A stretch of DNA of 64,000 bases from positions 1 through 64,000 of the forward strand of contig FMTG01000006.1 in NCBI GenBank assembly GCA_900099715.1, written 5' to 3'. The notes beneath the pieces are model-generated. The model had not been told where the DNA came from. It saw only the letters and a list, made by a program, of their open reading frames with translations, and did no database searches. Below are positions 27,115 to 35,936 of this stretch, piece by piece. This DNA is from Ruminococcaceae bacterium YRB3002 (GTDB taxonomy: Bacteria; Bacillota; Clostridia; Saccharofermentanales; Saccharofermentanaceae). The translations under genes and the position numbers were made by a program. Position 1 is the first letter of the stretch. Each line of letters starts with the position of its first letter.

Positions 27115-27345
27115 TTACAGTATCCGTGACTCGTAATGATACGCGACGAGCGCCTTCATCAGAAGCTTGAGCTTGGGATCGAGCGGCAAATCATCGCCAG
27201 CTGTCAGTGTTCTGCCATTAACATCGACGATCAGATCCTGAGTCTGGTTCGCTATTACCTAACCATCCGCCAGTGCCACCGCCGGCACCATCGCCACTAT
27301 CATCGCAAAACTCAAAACACCTGCGGTCATCTTGCGCATCGTCAT
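27115..27345 (-). pseudogene. Small secreted protein ORF broken by an in-frame amber codon
   Basis: A frame of 77 codons starts MTMRKMTAGVLSFAMIVAMV and continues PAVALADG, a textbook signal peptide ending in ALA-D, then hits TAG at 27259-27261 and goes on in the same frame for 47 more sense codons (VIANQTQDLIVDVNGRTLTA..., stop at 27115). The downstream part looks like protein coding (balanced, hydrophilic, no further stop). It could be a nonsense-mutated gene, or a read-through case. It lies between nif3 and RNase P RNA. The ribosome site (GGCGG) is weak. Confidence 0.55.
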
Positions 27346-27381
27346 AACATAACCGCCAAATAAAACTCTTGCAGCGGCTGA

Positions 27382-28182
27382 TCAGTTCTCGTTGGGAGCG
27401 TCCTTGCGGAAACCCGTCTCATTATTAAAATTCAGGATGAACTCCACATCCTCGAAATTATCTTCAAGAAGCTTCTTCAGCTTCGGCAGATACACCTGCT
27501 CCGTAGCGCTGTGACCTGCGATTATGGTCGATATGCCCAGCTCGTCCAGGAGCACGCATATGTGATGCTTGATCTCGCCTGAGATCACAGTATCAATGCC
27601 GTTGTCGATTATCGCAGGGATCGATGACTCATCGAAAGACCCGCCCTGGCAGAACACCTTGCCCACCTTGCGTGACTGGTCACATATGGAGATACACCCG
27701 CTGCAGTTAAGGCTGTTCTCGATGACCTTGATGAACCTGCCCAGAGTCATGTAGTCGATATATCCGGGCTCGAAGGTAACACCGCATGCGACGCCTTCCA
27801 ACGGCTCGACATTGACGCCGCAGAGAGCCTCTGCGATGGCTGTGTTGCCGAAGTCGTCCGTCATGTCCAGATTGGTATGGCACGCGTAGTTTGAGATATC
27901 ATTCTTTGTCATGCGGCGAAGGAGCCTGCCCTTGTAATCGTCCTCGGATACAGACAGGATACCGCCGAAGATCAGCGGATGATGGGTTATTATCAGGTCG
28001 GCCTTATTCTTTATGGCGCACTCCACTGCCTTTGATGTTGTATCAAGTGAGAGGACCACGCGGCTCACCTTCTGTTCGCGGTCACCTGCGATAAGGCCGC
28101 AGTTATCGTATTCCTCACTGTTCTCGATGGGAAAGACCTTCTCAAGGAAGATCGCGATGTCATCAACCGTTACCCTGCTCAT
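27382..28182 (-). CDS. Nif3-like dinuclear metal centre protein (YqfO)
   Basis: The 266-residue protein matches the short form of the Nif3/DUF34 family. Metal ligands are His-His in DLIITHHPLIFGG, Asp in ACHTNLDMTDDFGN, and His/Glu in IIAGHSATEQ. The protein is usually a hexamer; its reaction is debated (GTP cyclohydrolase I type 2 annotation is not secure). It overlaps trmK by 4 bases (ATGA), the conserved order in Bacillota. It carries no PII-like insert in the middle. Confidence 0.93.
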   Translation of the reverse strand: MSRVTVDDIAIFLEKVFPIENSEEYDNCGLIAGDREQKVSRVVLSLDTTSKAVECAIKNKADLIITHHPLIFGGILSVSEDDYKGRLLRRMTKNDISNYACHTNLDMTDDFGNTAIAEALCGVNVEPLEGVACGVTFEPGYIDYMTLGRFIKVIENSLNCSGCISICDQSRKVGKVFCQGGSFDESSIPAIIDNGIDTVISGEIKHHICVLLDELGISTIIAGHSATEQVYLPKLKKLLEDNFEDVEFILNFNNETGFRKDAPNEN

Positions 28183-28838
28183 TTCATCTCCTCCAATACC
28201 CTTGCCAGTCTATTGTCACTTCGCGACCTGACGGCAAATACCCGGTCGAGAAAAGCCTTGTATTCAGGACGCTCATCAAACCTTCCGAGCATCACAGGTC
28301 CGTAGTATAATTCCCTGTCTGTGAGCGTGACGCACCCACCGGTATATTTTACACAAAGAATGCAATAAAAAAAACCGCCTTCTTCCACAGCATCCTCGTC
28401 TTCTATCTCAAAGCCTTCGAGGCTCAGCCACTCCCTCAGTTCCGGCAGGGACTTCTGCGGCTGAAGGATGAATCGCACGTCTGACGGGATATCACTTACT
28501 GTGTCTCTGTATCTTGTAATTATGTCCCTGATATTGAGGCCGCCCATGCCCGCCATGACTATCGTGTCATCTGGTCCGACAGAGACACCTGCCAGGCCGT
28601 CTGTACAGAGGACTTCCGCCCGGTCAGATAGAAGGTTTGCCCTTATCGCACCTTCAGACCTTGCTGCAGGGCCCTCGTTGATATCAGTAAGCACAGCCTT
28701 CTCAAACAGCCCGTTCTTGAGAAGATATATCGACAACAGCCCGTGATCCGAGCCAACATCTATAACTCTTCTCCCCTTAGCGTGAAGGCTTGCCATTCCG
28801 GCAATGGTCTTGAGGCGTGCGGGCAGATCCCTGTTCAC
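28179..28838 (-). CDS. trmK: tRNA (adenine22-N1)-methyltransferase
   Basis: The 219-residue SAM enzyme methylates A22 of tRNA. Motifs: RVIDVGSDHGLLSIYL (SAM binding, family form VGSDHxxLP), AVLTDINEGPAARSE, VMAGMGGLNI and FILQPQKSLPELREWL. The C-terminal part is a helical extension (KAFLDRVFAVRS...). Family recognition is clear from VGSDHG and MAGMGG. It overlaps both dnaG (28835-28838) and the nif3 gene by 4 bases, so all three are translated together. Confidence 0.94.
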   Translation of the reverse strand: MNRDLPARLKTIAGMASLHAKGRRVIDVGSDHGLLSIYLLKNGLFEKAVLTDINEGPAARSEGAIRANLLSDRAEVLCTDGLAGVSVGPDDTIVMAGMGGLNIRDIITRYRDTVSDIPSDVRFILQPQKSLPELREWLSLEGFEIEDEDAVEEGGFFYCILCVKYTGGCVTLTDRELYYGPVMLGRFDERPEYKAFLDRVFAVRSRSDNRLARVLEEMK

Positions 28839-30799
28839 AGCTGTGCCCTCTTTCTCTTGATCTGTTCCATGTAATGCTCGAGCTTGCGGAGTTCCGTCTC
28901 CACGTCCTCCCGCTGGTCCTTGGGGCGGTTTCCCAGTTCGGCAACGAGTTCCTTTGTGCGCTTTTTGCAGTACTGCTCCCTGATCCTGTAGAGAGTATCA
29001 AGATACAGGTCAACAGCGACTCTTATATTCTTGCTCTCCTCAGCCTTGTTGTACTCGTTGAAGAACACATTTTCCGCAGGCTGTCCGTTAATGCTGTAAC
29101 GCTTCAGGATATCCATCATCATGGGGGCAGTCACATGCCCCATCTCGTTATAAGCCTCGATGAAATCCCTGCACAGCGCCTTCATGTTCCGCGATCCGAA
29201 GTCGACAGGCCTCAGAATATCCTGAGGACCTATCTTCTCGTTATTTGTCAGTTCATCTCCGATGTAAAGAGCATACGCCAGGAGCTTGAGTTCTATCTCT
29301 GAAGCGGCATCGTCGCTGACAGGTGTGTCCTCCACATAATCGGGCAGTTCCGTACCGGAATCTTCACCGCTCATATCAACGCCTATACCCGCACTTGCAA
29401 GCTGCTCGTTGCGGCTGGCAACGTCATCGGATATCTGACGCTCGATCTCGCGCTTGGACATGATACTCTCACGATCCGCCTCGTCCTCTGACAGGGCAAC
29501 CATCTGGTCGTAGAATACCTGTGCATCAGCCTTGGCCACGAACGCCGCAGCGGATGCCATTCTCGACATGTTGACCTTATTAGTGAGGAGCGAGCCGTAG
29601 AGTATGATATCGTCGATATACTTGTTGACGTTCAGGCCGGAGCCCTCAGTATAATTATCGTCATATGCGCGCTGGGTCAGGTACTCGTCAACATATTTGG
29701 CGTCCTCGACCACCTTGCGGAAAGCCTCTGCCCCGTAGAGCTTGATATACTCGTCCGGATCCTTGCCTCCCGGCACCTTGGCGATCTTGATATCGATCTT
29801 GAGGCGCGTCATCTTCTTGAGATACCCAAGCATCATCTTGATGGCCCTCAGCGCCGCCGCCTGGCCCGCATTATCGGAGTCGAAGAAGAATATGACCTCC
29901 TCCGCATATCTGGCGCACATCTTCAGCTGTGAATCCGTGAATGCAGTTCCCAGGCTCGCCACGGTATTCCTGACGCCTGCCTGATGCATTGCTATGGCAT
30001 CCATGTAGCCCTCGACTATTATAAGCTGCTTGGAGCGCTCCTTTTTCGCGAAATTCATAGCATAGAGGTGATTCTGTTTTTTATAAACAAGCGAGTCCGG
30101 CGAGTTGATATATTTCGGCATCCCGTCGCCGAGATCGCGCCCTCCGAACGCCACGATCTTCCCCATCTCATCCATTATCGGGAACATGAGCCTGCCCCTG
30201 AACAGATCGATCAGATTGCCGTTGGACGCCCTCGTAAAAAGCCCCGAGACCTCCATCTCATCATCCGTGTAACCCAGATCCTTCAGGTACCTGTAAAGCT
30301 TGTCCCAGCCCTCAGGCGCATACCCCAGCCCGAAATTAGTAGCCGTAGTCGACGTAAGTTCCCTCTTCATGATGTACCGGATGGCGACCTTTCCATCCTC
30401 GGAATAAAGGGACTTATAGAAGAACCTGGCCGCCTCCGTCAGAAGCGCAGACACCCTTTTCTTCTTCTCCAGCTGTCTGTCGTCCTGATTATTGTAATTA
30501 TCCTCGGGAACAGCCACACCATAAGCCTTGCCCAGGAACCTGATGGCCTCCGGATACGTCAGATGCTCCATCTCCATGATAAAAGAAATCGCATTTCCGC
30601 TCTTGGAACACACGAAACAGCTGTAAATATTCTTCGTGATCGACACACAGAATGACGGCTTCGTATCGGCATGGAATGGACACAGCCCCCACCTGTTGGT
30701 GCCGCTCCTCCTGACCAGCGTGACATACTTGCTCACGACCGATTCGATGTCGGCCTTATCGAGAATCTCGGAGATAACGCTGTCAGGTATTCTTGCCAT
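28835..30799 (-). CDS. dnaG: DNA primase
   Basis: The 654-residue primase lays RNA primers at the fork. It has the CHC2 zinc finger (CPFHADTKPSFCVSITKN, CFVC), the RNA polymerase core with the Toprim motif (LIIVEGYMDAIAMHQAG, FFFDSDNAGQAAA), and a helicase-binding C-terminal region with KRTKELVAEL. The start MARIPDSVIS at 30799 is typical; the frame extends upstream to a GTG at 30895 only by reading through a REP palindrome, so that is rejected. The next gene downstream is trmK: rpoD, which lies between them in most Bacillota, is missing here. Confidence 0.96.
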   Translation of the reverse strand: MARIPDSVISEILDKADIESVVSKYVTLVRRSGTNRWGLCPFHADTKPSFCVSITKNIYSCFVCSKSGNAISFIMEMEHLTYPEAIRFLGKAYGVAVPEDNYNNQDDRQLEKKKRVSALLTEAARFFYKSLYSEDGKVAIRYIMKRELTSTTATNFGLGYAPEGWDKLYRYLKDLGYTDDEMEVSGLFTRASNGNLIDLFRGRLMFPIMDEMGKIVAFGGRDLGDGMPKYINSPDSLVYKKQNHLYAMNFAKKERSKQLIIVEGYMDAIAMHQAGVRNTVASLGTAFTDSQLKMCARYAEEVIFFFDSDNAGQAAALRAIKMMLGYLKKMTRLKIDIKIAKVPGGKDPDEYIKLYGAEAFRKVVEDAKYVDEYLTQRAYDDNYTEGSGLNVNKYIDDIILYGSLLTNKVNMSRMASAAAFVAKADAQVFYDQMVALSEDEADRESIMSKREIERQISDDVASRNEQLASAGIGVDMSGEDSGTELPDYVEDTPVSDDAASEIELKLLAYALYIGDELTNNEKIGPQDILRPVDFGSRNMKALCRDFIEAYNEMGHVTAPMMMDILKRYSINGQPAENVFFNEYNKAEESKNIRVAVDLYLDTLYRIREQYCKKRTKELVAELGNRPKDQREDVETELRKLEHYMEQIKRKRAQL

Positions 30800-30834
30800 G
30801 GAATGATTATAGCATAGTCTCGAACGCTCATCAT

Positions 30835-30896
30835 GTGAAATGGGGACGGTTCCTTTTTCACCATTTTGATGAAAAAGGAACCGTCCCCATTTCACC
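30835..30896. repeat. REP palindrome, full form
   Basis: GTGAAATGGGGACGGTTCC (30835-) with TTTTTCACC forms one arm and GAAAAAGGAACCGTCCCC with ATTTCACC the other, a stem of more than 20 bp. It lies between the dnaG start and the stop codon of the gene at 30900, 3 bases from that stop. Confidence 0.9.
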
Positions 30897-30899
30897 AGA

Positions 30900-32414
30900 T
30901 TACAGTATCAACAGTGCTGACACAATGGCGTGAACGAGTCCCGCGAAAGCCACGTTGTCCGATATTCTCTTGACAGGATATGAACACAGGAACGGGGCAA
31001 CAACCATGATGATTCCCCTCATCGCGACATATATATCAGTCATGCCCATGAAGCTTATGACCAGAGCCGTCGCCGGGGGTATAAGGAGTTCAGCCATGTA
31101 GAAGATATTGCCGAAGTAAGAGCATCCGTTCTCCCCGCCTGCACGGCTCTTTTTATCAATGTAGCCGAGAAGCGTTACCGCCAGAAAATCTGCAATAAAT
31201 ACAGTCACGGCAATGACGATCCTCTTGGTGTCAGTAACCAGATTTCCGCTCCTCACGATAAGCCAGAGCGCCGTGAAATACCCGGCAATCACAACGGCAG
31301 GAACAAAGGTCCTTATCACACCGAACGGGCTTCTGTTGTACCGGATCTTATTTGTCAGCATGAAGCCCGTTCTCATAACCACCATAACGGCAATCATGCA
31401 GAGCGGCGCCAGCCACACAATATACTTCACATAGTTCTTTGTCACCGGTATAAGACTGCCGGCCACGATGATCACGCCAAACCATATGGCAAGTCCCATA
31501 TTCACTATCGCCGCCATGCCGTCATCACCGATCTTGTCGAAGGATATTCCCCTTCTCTCCGGCACCGGAATAAAGAACAGGAACATCAGTATCGAAGCAA
31601 ATCCCAACAGCGCCCCCATCGTCAGGAATATGTACCAGCTGTTGATCCTTCCGAGGCTTGGTGACGTCTGATAAGTCGTTCCGAGATAACCCGCCAGTTC
31701 GTTCTGGAACACGGGGGAATTCATGAGCATCGTGTAGCTCATCTTATCGTAGAGCGACAGGTATCTTATCTGATTGGCAGACACGTATATCCTCGATGCA
31801 AAAAGAGTGCCCCTCTGAGCATATGCACCATAGACCGTATCCACACCGCTCATCCTTTCGAAAAGCCTCCTGACATCGCTCATGTCATTCACATCGCCGG
31901 CCTTCTTGCCAAATCCGAAGATAGCCACATTGCAGTCCGGATGTGTGGAATCGACGCACTCAACAGACAGATTACCGGGATAAGCAGGATCGACCAGAAC
32001 ATATCCGAGTATGTTGTTCTTGCCCTTGTTTGCTGTCCCCAGTTCGTCAAGATAGATATCTCTCATAAGGGCGTAGGAATCACTTCCGATACCCATAACA
32101 ACAATGCTCCTGCCGACGTAATCTTCAGGGATGGCATTCGCCTTGCTGTCAATCAGTTCAACATCAAAACCGGCATTGTGAATGCTGTTGAGAAAACCGG
32201 GCTCCGCGATGTATATCTTATCAGCAGTCCTTGTGTAGATCAGGAGCAGCGGCGCACCGTCCGGAGCACCTGCCCGTGATACAAAGAACAGGATAAAAAG
32301 TATCAGCACAAAGAAGCCCGAGATACCGCCCCAGATATAAGCAGCTCTGGGGAGCTTGGCGGGACGTCTTGGTGTGCGGTCCTGTGGTTTTCGTGAGGTT
32401 GAAGAGGATTTCAT
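30900..32414 (-). CDS. Large polytopic membrane protein with an extracytoplasmic domain, unknown
   Basis: The 504-residue product starts with a basic tail, one membrane helix (about 30-47: WGGISGFFVLILFILFFVS), then about 220 residues outside without transmembrane helices (LLLIYTRTADKIYIAEPGF..., CVDSTHPDCNVAIFGFG with two cysteines), and then about eight membrane helices. No family motif is recognised. Its neighbours are murC just upstream (10 bases) and dnaG downstream, so it may act in envelope biology, but that is only context. The stop is next to a REP palindrome. Confidence 0.7.
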   Translation of the reverse strand: MKSSSTSRKPQDRTPRRPAKLPRAAYIWGGISGFFVLILFILFFVSRAGAPDGAPLLLIYTRTADKIYIAEPGFLNSIHNAGFDVELIDSKANAIPEDYVGRSIVVMGIGSDSYALMRDIYLDELGTANKGKNNILGYVLVDPAYPGNLSVECVDSTHPDCNVAIFGFGKKAGDVNDMSDVRRLFERMSGVDTVYGAYAQRGTLFASRIYVSANQIRYLSLYDKMSYTMLMNSPVFQNELAGYLGTTYQTSPSLGRINSWYIFLTMGALLGFASILMFLFFIPVPERRGISFDKIGDDGMAAIVNMGLAIWFGVIIVAGSLIPVTKNYVKYIVWLAPLCMIAVMVVMRTGFMLTNKIRYNRSPFGVIRTFVPAVVIAGYFTALWLIVRSGNLVTDTKRIVIAVTVFIADFLAVTLLGYIDKKSRAGGENGCSYFGNIFYMAELLIPPATALVISFMGMTDIYVAMRGIIMVVAPFLCSYPVKRISDNVAFAGLVHAIVSALLIL

Positions 32415-32423
32415 GATTCGGTC

Positions 32424-33866
32424 TTATCCCTCATGCGGGCAGAGAACATCGCCCAGCTCCCTGACGTCCTCGGGGCCAAGGATGAGGATGATGTCGCCGG
32501 GCTTGGCGAGCTCGTCTATCCTCGGGATTATGTCCATCTTGTTCTCGAAGAATTCGGCATCGCCGCCGCGCCTGTTGATCTCGTCCGCGATGAGCCTGCT
32601 GGACATGCCGAGATCGTCAGACTCGCGGTCGGAGAATATCTCGGCGAACAGTATCTTTTTGCAGGGCAAAAGCGATGTGACGTAGTCCTCGAACAGCTGC
32701 TTTGTCCTGTTGAAAGTGAGCGGCTGGAACACCAGGAGGATGTCGCCGTGAGGCATGTTGGTCGCGGCCTCGATGGTTGCCCTTGCAGCCGTCGGATGGT
32801 GCGCGTAGTCAACAACAACATCGCATCCCCTGTACTTGCCTTTGACCGTGTATCTGCCGTCAGCGCCGTTGAACTCGTTCAGCGCCTTTATGATGGAATA
32901 GGGCTCCGCGCCGTTCAGGTAGGCGCATGCCGCAGCAATGAGTGCATTGTCTATGTTGTGGGTTCCGGGGATCCTCAGGTGCGCGCGTCCCAGGAACTCG
33001 CCCTTGAACTCAATGTCAAAGTTAGGAAGGCCTTCAACAAACTCGATGTTCAGTGCCTGAAAATCAGCCGGAGTTCCATTGGAGGAACAGGTGATGACCG
33101 TGGGCATGGCGCGGCCTTCGTTCTCGCGCTGTATACGCGCCTTGTTGAGAGCCTTCTGTATATTGCGGTCAGAAGCGGTTACAACGATATATCCGTCGTC
33201 GTCAACTTTCTTCGTAAACTCGGCAAACACGTCTATGACATCCTGCAGTGTGGGATAGCAGTCCACATGGTCATGGTCGATATTCGTGATGGCCGCCGTC
33301 GTCGATCTGAACTGGAGAAAAGACTTCTTGAACTCGCATGCCTCAGACACGAGAAGTCCCCTTCCCGAGCCAAGCCTGACAGTATTCCCGCCAAACATAT
33401 CGAAAGCAGCCCCGATGTGCACCGTGGGGTCCTTCCCCGCCTCCATCAGCATCAGCGACGTCATCGAAGTCGTTGTTGTCTTGCCGTGTGTTCCGGAGAT
33501 ATTGATAACATGGTTATAGCTGTCCGTGATCATGCCCAGAAATTCCGATCTGTCGAAGATCCTGATGCCGCTCTTCAGGGCCTCAGCTACCTCCTCGTTA
33601 TCAGGCAGTATCGCCGCCGTCTTGACGATATAGTCCGGCCGAAAATCCTTTATGTTATCCGCAACCTGGGAATTATAAATGGTTATCCCCTTGCTCCTCA
33701 GCATCTCGGTCCTCTCGGACGGATGATTATCCGAACCTCCGACGTCGAACCCGTAACCCTTCGCCAGCAGCGCCAGTCCGCTCATGGATATTCCGCCGAT
33801 CCCGACGAAATAAATCTTCGCACCACTCTTCAGTGAATCTATGCCTTTTGCGTCATTTATAGCCAT
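32424..33866 (-). CDS. murC: UDP-N-acetylmuramate-L-alanine ligase
   Basis: The 480-residue Mur ligase adds L-Ala to UDP-MurNAc with ATP. It has the N-terminal Rossmann motif IYFVGIGGISMSGLALLA, the P-loop GTHGKTTTTSM, the central TNIDHDHVDCY (His/Asp set) and DYAHHPT, and the C-terminal LVFQP. The start is at MAINDAKG with a GAGGT site; a longer frame to 33965 runs through the repeat element next to it. The whole protein is complete. Confidence 0.96.
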   Translation of the reverse strand: MAINDAKGIDSLKSGAKIYFVGIGGISMSGLALLAKGYGFDVGGSDNHPSERTEMLRSKGITIYNSQVADNIKDFRPDYIVKTAAILPDNEEVAEALKSGIRIFDRSEFLGMITDSYNHVINISGTHGKTTTTSMTSLMLMEAGKDPTVHIGAAFDMFGGNTVRLGSGRGLLVSEACEFKKSFLQFRSTTAAITNIDHDHVDCYPTLQDVIDVFAEFTKKVDDDGYIVVTASDRNIQKALNKARIQRENEGRAMPTVITCSSNGTPADFQALNIEFVEGLPNFDIEFKGEFLGRAHLRIPGTHNIDNALIAAACAYLNGAEPYSIIKALNEFNGADGRYTVKGKYRGCDVVVDYAHHPTAARATIEAATNMPHGDILLVFQPLTFNRTKQLFEDYVTSLLPCKKILFAEIFSDRESDDLGMSSRLIADEINRRGGDAEFFENKMDIIPRIDELAKPGDIILILGPEDVRELGDVLCPHEG

Positions 33867-33888
33867 TATCAGATACCTCATATGAAAT

Positions 33889-34180
33889 GTGAAATGGGGA
33901 CGGTTCTCAATTGTCACATTTTTAGAGGCAAATACCATAATTAAACGGTTTTGTGTAAAAGACACGTGACAAAAGGGACACCCCCTAATGAGTTATTATA
34001 CATCACATCACGAATATGTTGACGTCAATAATATCTTAAATCAATCCAGCACACACAAGTTCTGCAACTCTTCTACTATCTTGAAGCTAAAACGTGACAC
34101 TATAATACACGTAGTAATCATGTATATTTATTCAGATATTGAGAGGATTTTGTGACAGTTGAGAACCGTCCCCATTTCAC
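33889..34180. mobile_element. Non-autonomous RAYT-type element (MITE-like), 292 bp
   Basis: The left end GTGAAATGGGGACGG... (33889-33917) and the right end (34152-34180) are inverted 29-mers that match at 28 of 29 positions. They equal the ends of the transposase element at 45199-46215. Both also share a GTGACA-GGGACACC block 77-79 bases from the left end. No coding frame is seen inside. It lies between murC and the antiporter gene, and its outer TGA is the antiporter's stop codon. Confidence 0.88.
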
Positions 34181-35346
34181 TTTTTCTCGTTATAGAGGAG
34201 CTTGAGCAGTATCGGCGTAACTATTGAACTGACGATAATAAGCAGGATGACAGACGTTGAATAGGAACTGTCAAGAACACCCAGAGTAAAGCCTCGCTGC
34301 GCAACGATAAGAGCCACCTCGCCACGGGTCATCATACCGCATCCGATCTTCAGTGCATCTCTTCTGTTGAAGCCGGTAAGACGTGCCATTGTTCCGCAGC
34401 CGATGACCTTGGCGCCCATTCCCACCAGCACAAAGGCCAGCGAGAACAGCAATATGCTAGTATTGAATGTCGACAGATCATTCTGGATACCGATACTGGC
34501 GAAGAAAACCGGTCCGAAGATCATATATGAATTGATATCCATCTTGCGGGAAATATAAGTGGAATCCTTGAGCGAGCTCAGGATAACGCCGGCGATATAT
34601 GCACCAGTGATATCGGCAACACCGAAGTAACGCTCAGCGGCAAAAGACATAGCAAAGCACAACGCAAGTCCGATGATCGGTATCCTTCTCGTATGACGGT
34701 GTTTGCGGTCGTAGATCTTAAACAGCCTGTAGATTATGTATCCGCAGACGATCGAAGTAACGAAGAACAGGCCGGTCATGAGGAGCGTGTGTCCCACGTC
34801 CTGTGTGGGATCCCTGAACCCTATAACGATCGTGAGAACAACAATTCCGATGACATCATCGATTATCGCTGCGCTCATCAGCGTCGTTCCTATGGTATCA
34901 GACAGCTTGCCCAGTTCCTTTAGGGCCTCAACGGTTATTCCTACAGATGTAGCTGTCAGGATCAGACCTATAAATACTCCCTTATAGAAATCCTCGCTGC
35001 CCCATGGTGCCATTCCATAAAAACCGAAATACAGCAGTGCGCCAAGCACGAGCGGGACAAATACACCTGCGCATGCTATCAGCAAAGCTTTCACACCCGT
35101 CTTCTTCAGCTCGGAGATACGTGTCTCCAGGCCCGCTGTAAACATCAGGAGTATTACACCAATCTCGGCCATCTGTCCGAGAAAATCAGAATACTGGACG
35201 AGACCCAGAACGCTCGGTCCCACGAGGATGCCTGCGACGATCTCGCCTGCGACCTGGGGAGCTTTGAGTTTTCGGGCACCGAGTCCGAAGATCTTTGCCG
35301 CTATTATGATTATTGCGAGGGATTTAAAGATGTAGAATTTCTCCAT
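34177..35346 (-). CDS. Cation:proton antiporter, CPA2 family
   Basis: The 389-residue protein has about 12 membrane segments. The family features are present: APQVAGEIVAGILVGPSVLG in helix 2, LLMFTAGLETRISEL, and the paired Asp in AAIIDDVIGIVVLTIV, the cation site of CPA2-type Na+ or K+/H+ exchangers. It lacks the C-terminal TrkA-N domain of KefB/C. Only MMTRGEVALIVAQRG at the end is further conserved. It exchanges Na+ or K+ for H+ at the membrane; the ion cannot be told. The stop codon is provided by the neighbouring repeat element. Confidence 0.88.
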   Translation of the reverse strand: MEKFYIFKSLAIIIIAAKIFGLGARKLKAPQVAGEIVAGILVGPSVLGLVQYSDFLGQMAEIGVILLMFTAGLETRISELKKTGVKALLIACAGVFVPLVLGALLYFGFYGMAPWGSEDFYKGVFIGLILTATSVGITVEALKELGKLSDTIGTTLMSAAIIDDVIGIVVLTIVIGFRDPTQDVGHTLLMTGLFFVTSIVCGYIIYRLFKIYDRKHRHTRRIPIIGLALCFAMSFAAERYFGVADITGAYIAGVILSSLKDSTYISRKMDINSYMIFGPVFFASIGIQNDLSTFNTSILLFSLAFVLVGMGAKVIGCGTMARLTGFNRRDALKIGCGMMTRGEVALIVAQRGFTLGVLDSSYSTSVILLIIVSSIVTPILLKLLYNEKK

Positions 35347-35368
35347 GCATGCTCTCCAAAAAAACAGG

Positions 35369-35845
35369 TCAGACGGTGATGTCCCCGACCGTTGCCTCAG
35401 TAAACGTCACAAGTTCAGAGGCTTTCATTCTTATCTGCAGACCTCTCTGACCGCCGGAGAAAGACACGTCCTCGATCAGTTCGATCATCTCATCGATATA
35501 GGTGGGGAATTTCTTCTTCATGCCGATCGGCGAGCAGCCGCCGCGGATGTATCCCGTCAGAGGCAGAAGCTCCTTCACATGTATGAGCTCCACGCGCTTT
35601 GACCCTGCGAGTCTGGCCGCCTTCTTAAGATCCAGTTCGTCGTCAACAGACAGGCAGAACACCACATACCCGTCGTCAGCCTTTGCCACGATGGTCTTGA
35701 AGACCTCCTCGTACGGCAGGTTCAGGAATTCGGCCACGTGATGTCCGTCCAGGTCATTCTCATCGAAATCATACTCCTGGACATCATAGGAAATGCCGGC
35801 TGAATCCAGCATCCTCATAGCGTTGGTCTTCTTGATACCTGCCAT
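35369..35845 (-). CDS. ybaK: Cys-tRNA(Pro)/Cys-tRNA deacylase, YbaK/EbsC family
   Basis: The 158-residue editing protein frees tRNA(Pro) mischarged with cysteine. Family segments: KKTNAMRMLDSAGISYDVQEYD at the start, EVFKTIVAKADDGYVVFCL, then the conserved Lys-rich LDLKKAARLAGSKRVEL and GYIRGGCSPIGMKKKFPTYID. The start at 35845 has GGAGG 6-8 bases upstream. A longer frame overlaps the divergent promoter region and is rejected. The gene stands alone, divergent from 35937. Confidence 0.93.
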   Translation of the reverse strand: MAGIKKTNAMRMLDSAGISYDVQEYDFDENDLDGHHVAEFLNLPYEEVFKTIVAKADDGYVVFCLSVDDELDLKKAARLAGSKRVELIHVKELLPLTGYIRGGCSPIGMKKKFPTYIDEMIELIEDVSFSGGQRGLQIRMKASELVTFTEATVGDITV

Positions 35846-35936
35846 ATTTAAACCCCTCCGAATTGTAGATTCTAACACTCTGTTCCTGTGTTTTGTAGTA
35901 CTATATAGAACAGAAAAAACGCACAGGAGTGGCCAA

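Noticed and set aside
30800-30895. N-terminal extension of DnaG from a GTG start
   Set aside because: It is the REP palindrome translated. The family start is MARIP at 30799.
32433-33836. 467-codon plus-strand frame
   Set aside because: It is antisense to the complete murC; composition and lack of motifs show it is a shadow.
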